Assembly (NCBI RefSeq): GCF_013337185.1
Contig: NZ_SWDE01000002.1
Span: 496,001 to 560,000 of the forward strand
Direction of reading: 5' to 3'
Length of the DNA: 64,000 nt
Origin: Serratia proteamaculans
GTDB taxonomy: Bacteria; Pseudomonadota; Gammaproteobacteria; Enterobacterales; Enterobacteriaceae
A model generated the notes under the pieces. That model was not told the origin of the DNA. It worked only from the letters and a program-made list of their open reading frames with translations, and ran no database searches. Made by a program: the position numbers and the translations under genes. This document shows positions 59,140 to 64,000 of this stretch, in pieces (within the stretch, counting starts at the first letter, position 1; the number at the start of each line of letters is the position of its first letter).

Positions 59140-60657
59140 ATGGAAACCTGGATGTATTTGTCTCAAGGGTTTGAGGTGGCGTTAGTGCCACAAAACCTGA
59201 TTATCGCCCTGATCGGCTGCTTCGTTGGCACCATTGTCGGCCTGCTGCCGGGGTTGGGGCCGATCAACGGCGTGGCTATTTTGCTGCCACTGGCGTTCGC
59301 TCTCAAACTGCCGGCCGAATCCGCGCTGATCCTGCTGGCAACGGTGTATATCGGTTGCGAGTACGGCGGTCGTATCTCCTCGATACTGCTCAACGTACCG
59401 GGTGATGCGGCGGCGATCATGACGGCGCTGGACGGCTATCCGATGGCGCAGCAGGGTCGTGCCGGTGTGGCGCTGTCAATTTCAGCGGTCAGTTCGTTCA
59501 CCGGTTCGATCATCGCCATCGGCGGCATTATCCTGTTCGCCCCACTGCTGGCTCGCTGGTCACTGGCATTCGGCCCGGCGGAATATTTTGCCCTGATGGT
59601 GTTCGCCATCGCCTGCCTGGGCAGCATGATGAGCCAGAACCCACTGAAGTCGCTGCTGGCGGCGCTGATTGGCCTGGGGCTGGCAACGGTCGGGGTCGAT
59701 GCCAACACCGGCGTGTACCGCTTCACCTTCGACAGTGTGCATCTCTCCGACGGCGTACAGTTTATCGTGGTGGTGATCGGCCTGTTCTCGGTCAGTGAAA
59801 TCCTGTTGATGCTGGAAAGCACCAGCGGCGGACAAAAACTGGTGCGCAAAACCGGCCGCCTGCTGTTCAACCGTAAGGAAGCCGCTCAGTGCGTTGGCCC
59901 AACGCTGCGTTCCTCGGTGGTGGGTTTCTTCGTCGGCATTCTGCCGGGCGCGGGTGCCACCATCGCCAGTGCGCTGACCTATATGACCGAAAAGAAAATC
60001 AGCGGCAACAGCGACACTTTCGGTAAAGGCGATATCCGTGGCGTAGCGGCCCCTGAGGCGGCCAATAACGCCTCGGCCTGCGGCTCGTTCATTCCGATGC
60101 TGACGCTGGGCGTGCCGGGTTCCGGTACCACGGCGGTGATGATGGGCGCACTGACGCTGTACAACATCACACCCGGCCCGGCGATGTTCACCGAGCAGCC
60201 GGACATTGTCTGGGGGCTGATCGCCGCACTGCTGATTGCCAACGTGATTTTGCTGATCATGAACCTGCCGCTGGTGGGTCTGTTCACCCGCATGCTGACC
60301 ATTCCGCTGTGGTTCCTGGTACCGGCGATTGCCGCGGTGTCTGCGGTTGGTGTGTATGCGGTGCACAGCACTACCTTTGACCTGCTGTTGATGGTCGGAC
60401 TGGGGGTGTTTGGCTATATCCTGAGGAAAATGCACTTCCCGATGTCGCCGCTGATTTTGGGCTTCGTGTTGGGAGAAATGCTGGAGCAGAACCTGCGCCG
60501 CGCGCTGTCGATCAGCAACGGAGAGTTTGGCATTCTGTGGAGCAGCAGCATCGCGCAAACCTTGCTGGTGCTGGCGGTGGCCGTTCTGGTACTGCCGCTG
60601 GTGCTGCGCATTGTACGCAAACGTCGCCAAACGGCAGAAGCAGCCAAGGCCGAGTAA
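59140..60657 (+). CDS. tctA: Tripartite tricarboxylate transporter, large permease TctA
   Basis: A 505-residue permease with about 11 helices, the sodium-coupled translocation subunit. The conserved loop GLLPGLGPINGVAILLPLAFAL and its internal repeat GILPGAGATIASALTY, with PEAANNASACGSFIPMLTLGVPGSGTTA, are the family hallmarks. The frame starts eight codons earlier, inside tctB; ATG 59140 has GGGGGCGAAG before it. A strong terminator follows. Confidence 0.94.
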   Translation: METWMYLSQGFEVALVPQNLIIALIGCFVGTIVGLLPGLGPINGVAILLPLAFALKLPAESALILLATVYIGCEYGGRISSILLNVPGDAAAIMTALDGYPMAQQGRAGVALSISAVSSFTGSIIAIGGIILFAPLLARWSLAFGPAEYFALMVFAIACLGSMMSQNPLKSLLAALIGLGLATVGVDANTGVYRFTFDSVHLSDGVQFIVVVIGLFSVSEILLMLESTSGGQKLVRKTGRLLFNRKEAAQCVGPTLRSSVVGFFVGILPGAGATIASALTYMTEKKISGNSDTFGKGDIRGVAAPEAANNASACGSFIPMLTLGVPGSGTTAVMMGALTLYNITPGPAMFTEQPDIVWGLIAALLIANVILLIMNLPLVGLFTRMLTIPLWFLVPAIAAVSAVGVYAVHSTTFDLLLMVGLGVFGYILRKMHFPMSPLILGFVLGEMLEQNLRRALSISNGEFGILWSSSIAQTLLVLAVAVLVLPLVLRIVRKRRQTAEAAKAE

Positions 60658-60661
60658 GTCC

Positions 60662-60686
60662 AAGGGCGGGTTATTCCCGCCCTTTT
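60662..60686 (+). terminator. Terminator of tctCBA
   Basis: A perfect 9-bp stem (AAGGGCGGG / CCCGCCCTT, loop TTATT) is followed by TT and CATTT. It begins four bases past the tctA stop, and can also end the opposing acetyltransferase transcript. Confidence 0.8.
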
Positions 60687-60689
60687 CAT

Positions 60690-61319
60690 TTAACGCCTAA
60701 TTTCAGCCACCGCCCGCTCAAGGGCCGCAATATCATCATCGGCCAGCAAAGGCTGCACGCGGGTAAAATCCTCCGCCGACAAATCATAAATACGCAAAGC
60801 CAGTAACCGGGCGATGGTCTGCGGGCTAAACCGCCGCTTGATTGGCCGCGCCGGATTGCCGCCGACGATAGTGTAAGGTTCAACATCCGCCGTCACAATG
60901 CTGCCTGCAGCCACTATCGCCCCTTCCCCAACGGTCACGCCCGGCAGCAGCATCGCCCGCATTCCTATCCAGCAACCATCCCCGAGACGGGTATCGCCTT
61001 TCGGCTGATAAGCCGCCTCGATGCTTGCCATAAACGGATACAGACACAGCCAGTCGATTCGATGAGTATGATTGCCCCCCATCAGGATCACCGCCTCGGC
61101 ACCGATACAGACGTAATCACCGATCAGCAATTGGTCTATCGCTCCCAGCGCAGGCCATTGTTGGCTGACCGCATCGCCGTGCAAATAGCGCACCACCGAG
61201 CGTTCAAAGCCGTGATCCCAACAGTCGCTGTAATAGCTATGGGTTCCTTTAACGATAATATTGGGATGGGTCACCGTTTGGTGCAGCAACTCTGTTTTTG
61301 ACCAGTGTTTTTCAGTCAT
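60690..61319 (-). CDS. Hexapeptide-repeat acetyltransferase, CatB-like
   Basis: A 209-residue left-handed beta-helix acetyltransferase of the xenobiotic acetyltransferase group (CatB/Vat). The segment HPNIIVKGTHSYYSDCWDHGFE, the GGNHTHRIDW motif with the catalytic histidine, and the DGCWIGMRAMLLPGVTVGEGAIVAAGSIVT repeats all fit CatB-type chloramphenicol acetyltransferases. The 11-residue upstream extension is dropped because AAGAGAAA stands before ATG 61319. It could acetylate chloramphenicol or another hydroxyl-bearing compound; not shown here. Confidence 0.82.
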   Translation of the reverse strand: MTEKHWSKTELLHQTVTHPNIIVKGTHSYYSDCWDHGFERSVVRYLHGDAVSQQWPALGAIDQLLIGDYVCIGAEAVILMGGNHTHRIDWLCLYPFMASIEAAYQPKGDTRLGDGCWIGMRAMLLPGVTVGEGAIVAAGSIVTADVEPYTIVGGNPARPIKRRFSPQTIARLLALRIYDLSAEDFTRVQPLLADDDIAALERAVAEIRR

Positions 61320-61478
61320 GGCAGTTTCTCTTTTATCTATTGCAAGAGCCACAGCCTAAAGTCTGTGGCAGTGTTTTTTGGTCGCAAAACACTGCCGAAT
61401 TAAGCGATTAACGCCCGTTTTAATCTTGGGTTATGGGTCATTGTTGCCTCCAAATTTTGGCGCCATAAGGGTAACAAA

Positions 61479-62474
61479 TCACGCCTCAGCCGTCTTGTTC
61501 TTCAACATCAGCACCCCGCCCAGCACCAGCGCACTGCCCAGCAGCTGCAACTGGTTCATGTTTTCCCCCAGCAGGAAATAGGCGATAACTGCCGTAAACA
61601 CCAGCTCCAGCGACAAAATCAGGTTCGCCACCGCCAGCGGCAAGGTTTTCAGGCTGATGTTGTACAGACCAAAGCCCAACAGCGTCGGGCCGGCGGCCAG
61701 CGTCAGCAGCAACAGCCAACCGCGCCACTCGATGCCCTGAACGCCCTCGGAAAGGAACCACAAAGAACCGGTCATGCCATGGAAAGCCGCCAGCGGGTAA
61801 AGCGTCAACGCAGCGTTAAACAGCCACTGGTAAACGGCCGAAAAGCCGAACACGTACAAAATGGTATTCCACACCGGATAATGGCGTTCAGTCGCCACTC
61901 GCCCGCCCAGCGTGTAGAGGGTATAGCCGATGCCGGACAGCATACCGACCAACAGCCCCAGCAGGTTAAAATGGCTGTTGCCCATGCTGTCGCCGTTGCT
62001 GACCAGAAAACAGCCGCCCAGGCTGACCACAATCACCACTAATTGACGCAGGTTCAGGCGTTCGCTGTAGATCATCCAGCCGAGGAAAACGGTAAACCCC
62101 ACCGAGCAGTAAGTCAGAATGGTGGCTACCGACGCACCGTTCAACGCCACCGACAGCGTCCACAGGCTGTTGAATACCGCCAGCAGCAGGCCATAACAGG
62201 CATAAAACGGGATCTGGGAGCGCCGTAAACGAGCCCACTCAGGCTTGAACAGCAACAATGCCGGCAATAGCACCAATGCCACCAGCGCCGCTCGCCAAAA
62301 AGCCAGCACAAAGGTCGGCAGGTGATAATACTCCGTTAGCACACGGATAATAATGGCGGTAAAAGCCAGCAACATGGCGCTGATAATGGCAATCACATAG
62401 CCCTGACTGCTGCCCTGTAAAATACGCGCGCCGGGAAAAACCGGCCTGGCTGAAACACCCGATGGTAATGACAT
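61479..62474 (-). CDS. EamA/DMT-family permease
   Basis: A 331-residue, ten-helix permease of the EamA type, with a 25-residue cytoplasmic N-terminus. LILSLELVFTAVIAYFLLGENMNQLQLLGSALVL is the second repeat's signature end. GAGGGTG precedes the ATG. It is divergent from a MocR-type regulator, an arrangement seen often, where the regulator controls an exporter of a vitamin-B6-related or amino-acid-like compound. Substrate unknown. Confidence 0.82.
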   Translation of the reverse strand: MSLPSGVSARPVFPGARILQGSSQGYVIAIISAMLLAFTAIIIRVLTEYYHLPTFVLAFWRAALVALVLLPALLLFKPEWARLRRSQIPFYACYGLLLAVFNSLWTLSVALNGASVATILTYCSVGFTVFLGWMIYSERLNLRQLVVIVVSLGGCFLVSNGDSMGNSHFNLLGLLVGMLSGIGYTLYTLGGRVATERHYPVWNTILYVFGFSAVYQWLFNAALTLYPLAAFHGMTGSLWFLSEGVQGIEWRGWLLLLTLAAGPTLLGFGLYNISLKTLPLAVANLILSLELVFTAVIAYFLLGENMNQLQLLGSALVLGGVLMLKNKTAEA

Positions 62475-62584
62475 GACACCCTCAAAAAAACGGCGGGAAT
62501 AGACTCAGGCAGCGATTCTAACGCCGCGCAATTTTGCCGCCAGAGCCACTTTCCCCCGATGTTATACAGGCCACTTTTATCCGC

Positions 62585-62612
62585 TTGAAGGCTTACTGCT
62601 ATGGGGTATAGT
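62585..62612 (+). promoter_or_regulatory. Candidate promoter of the MocR-type regulator
   Basis: TTGAAG (-35, four of six) and TATAGT (-10, five of six) are 16 bp apart; transcription would start near 62619. The spacer contains CTAT-N4-TATAG, a small inverted repeat overlapping the -10 that may bind the regulator itself. Confidence 0.5.
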
Positions 62613-62645
62613 AAAAACCACCAGCGTTAACCGAGCCAATTTTGC

Positions 62646-64000
62646 ATGCATATTCCGTTAGACCGTCAGCAGGATGTTCCGCTGTATCTGCAAATTGAGG
62701 AGGCGTTGCGACGGGCTATCCTGAGCGGCGTCTTTGTTGATGGCGATAAACTGCCCTCCACCCGCCAGCTTGCCGGCGAATTGGCCGTCAGCCGGTTGAC
62801 GGTGGACAACGCCTATGCCGAACTGGCAGCCAAAGGCTTTTTACGCCAGCGGCGCGGCAGCGGTGCCTATGTCCAGCATCCGCTGGCACAACCCGCACAG
62901 CCAAAACCGGCAACCGATGTCCCTTTCCCGGCGGAGCGTTTTACCACCCTGACCTCACGACTGGATGGTTACCCCGATATCCCGCTGCCGGACAGCATCA
63001 TCAACTTTGCTGCCGGTGTTGGCAGCCCGAAAGTTTTCCCGCAGGAAGAGTTCCGCAAGATATTGCTGTCGGTGCTCAGCCGCCATGCGGAAGAGGCCTT
63101 CAGCTATGGTGAATACTGCGGTTACTACCCGCTGCGCGATACGCTGGGAAGGATCCTCACCGCACAGGGCATTCCAACCCATGCCGAGCAGTTGCTGATC
63201 ACCAACGGTTCACAGCACGCTATCAGCCTGATTGTGCAAAGCCTGCTGGAGCCGGGCGATACGGTGATCGTCGAACAGCCGACCTACGCCGAAGCTCTGG
63301 GGCTGCTGCGCCTGCACCGCATCAATATCGTCACCATTCCCAGCGATCGGCACGGCATGCTGGTTGAACAACTGCCCGCCTTGCTGGAAAAACACCGGCC
63401 GAAGCTGATTTACACCATTCCTAATTTCCATAACCCCACCGGGCGCTGCATGAGTGAAGCCCGGCGGCGTCGCCTGTTGGCACTGGCTCAGCATGCCGGG
63501 GTGGTGATCCTCGAGGACGATTTTGTCGGTGATTTGCGCTACAACGGCAAGCAGTTACCCTCGCTGCGGGCGCTGGCGCAGCCGGGGGCGGTGATTTATG
63601 TCAGCACATTTTCCAAAATGCTGTTGCCCAGCATGCGTATTGGCTATCTGGTGGCGGACAGCGAACACTATCAACGCATCGCCCGACTGAAACACGTCGA
63701 CAGTTTTACCAGCTCCAACCTGATCCAGCGCGCACTGGACGCCTTCGTCACCATAGGTCGCTACGACAAGCAGCTGCGGCGTGCAGGACGGATCTATCGC
63801 CAACACCGGGATGTGATGGTTGCCGCCTTACAGCAACAACTGCCGCCCGGTTGCCGGTTTGAAACGCCGGAGGGCGGGCTGTTTATCTGGCTGACGCTTC
63901 CTGCCGCCGTCAGCACCGAAGCATTGATGCCGATGGCCTGGCGAGAAGGCGTGACTTTTGCTCGTGGGGAGTGTTTTTATGCCGAGGAACAGCGTGGCGC
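62646..64000 (+). CDS. MocR-type (GntR-HTH plus aminotransferase-like) regulator, cut off by the window end
   Basis: The frame is open from ATG 62646 to the end of the window, 451 codons so far. Residues 1-75 form a GntR winged helix (PLYLQIEEALRRAIL, LPSTRQLAGELAVSRLTVDNAYAEL). After a linker comes a fold-type I aminotransferase-like domain (about residue 110 on): SYGEYCGYYPLRDTL, IPNFHNPTGRCMSEARR, and STFSKMLLPSMRIGY with the PLP-binding lysine. MocR/PdxR proteins use PLP or a PLP-amino-acid adduct as effector. It is divergent from the EamA permease. No stop is seen. Confidence 0.85.
   Translation, partial: MHIPLDRQQDVPLYLQIEEALRRAILSGVFVDGDKLPSTRQLAGELAVSRLTVDNAYAELAAKGFLRQRRGSGAYVQHPLAQPAQPKPATDVPFPAERFTTLTSRLDGYPDIPLPDSIINFAAGVGSPKVFPQEEFRKILLSVLSRHAEEAFSYGEYCGYYPLRDTLGRILTAQGIPTHAEQLLITNGSQHAISLIVQSLLEPGDTVIVEQPTYAEALGLLRLHRINIVTIPSDRHGMLVEQLPALLEKHRPKLIYTIPNFHNPTGRCMSEARRRRLLALAQHAGVVILEDDFVGDLRYNGKQLPSLRALAQPGAVIYVSTFSKMLLPSMRIGYLVADSEHYQRIARLKHVDSFTSSNLIQRALDAFVTIGRYDKQLRRAGRIYRQHRDVMVAALQQQLPPGCRFETPEGGLFIWLTLPAAVSTEALMPMAWREGVTFARGECFYAEEQRG

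Noticed and set aside
1-64000. tRNA, rRNA, CRISPR arrays, insertion sequences or prophage genes
   Set aside because: I looked for cloverleaf-type arms with CCA ends, direct-repeat arrays, transposase motifs and phage structural genes and saw none; a computed scan would be needed to exclude short or degenerate ones.

Overview
The window comes from a Gram-negative enterobacterium, most probably Serratia or a close relative. The protein sequences and gene order (nuoABCDEFGHIJKLMN - lrhA/alaA - yfbR - yfbS - hxpA - yfbU - yfbV - ackA-pta - yfcD - yfcE - yfcG - folX - yfcH - hisPMQJ - ubiX - purF-cvpA-dedD-folC-accD - dedA - truA - usg - pdxB) match the conserved backbone around 51-52 min of Escherichia coli. 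DNA is GC-rich inside genes and clearly AT-richer in the long intergenic spacers. The genus is inferred from sequence feel and layout, not from a database search.

Layout. (1) 1-7.9 kb is accessory: the end of a GntR-like LacI-family regulator, a DUF1097 membrane protein with an upstream CRP site, an MFS exporter, an EamA permease, a periplasmic cupin, a thiamine-diphosphate enzyme with a divergent LysR regulator, and a RelE-like toxin / Xre antitoxin pair with an operator-promoter. (2) 7.9-23.1 kb is the complete 13-gene complex I operon (nuoC and nuoD fused), all on the minus strand, with an ArcA-type site and a perfect 22-bp palindrome upstream. (3) 23.7-35 kb holds lrhA and alaA on either side of an 864-bp spacer, small yfb genes, and the acetate switch ackA-pta. 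(4) 35.0-35.9 kb is an AT-rich spot between pta and yfcD. E. coli has yfcC here; this window has a small orphan protein with cytidine-deaminase-like zinc motifs, the most novel item in the window. (5) 36-53 kb is backbone: the histidine ABC transporter with a near-consensus sigma-54 promoter and no argT, the PurR-controlled cvpA-purF cluster, fatty-acid, folate and queuosine-independent tRNA modification genes, and pdxB. (6) 53-64 kb is accessory again: an AraC regulator divergent from an EamA exporter with a near-perfect Fur box at its start, a TctDE two-component system facing the tricarboxylate transporter TctCBA with 11-bp-phased direct repeats upstream, a CatB-like acetyltransferase, and an EamA permease divergent from a MocR-type regulator that runs off the window.

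How the genes fit together. The backbone links NADH oxidation (complex I), overflow acetate metabolism (AckA-Pta), global control of motility and exoproducts (LrhA/HexS-like), nitrogen-regulated histidine uptake, purine synthesis and cofactor synthesis. The flanking accessory parts are regulator-transporter pairs, typical of a soil and plant-associated generalist. No rRNA, tRNA, insertion sequence, prophage or CRISPR array was seen. All start-site revisions are stated per gene. Regulatory sites were found by eye and are untested.
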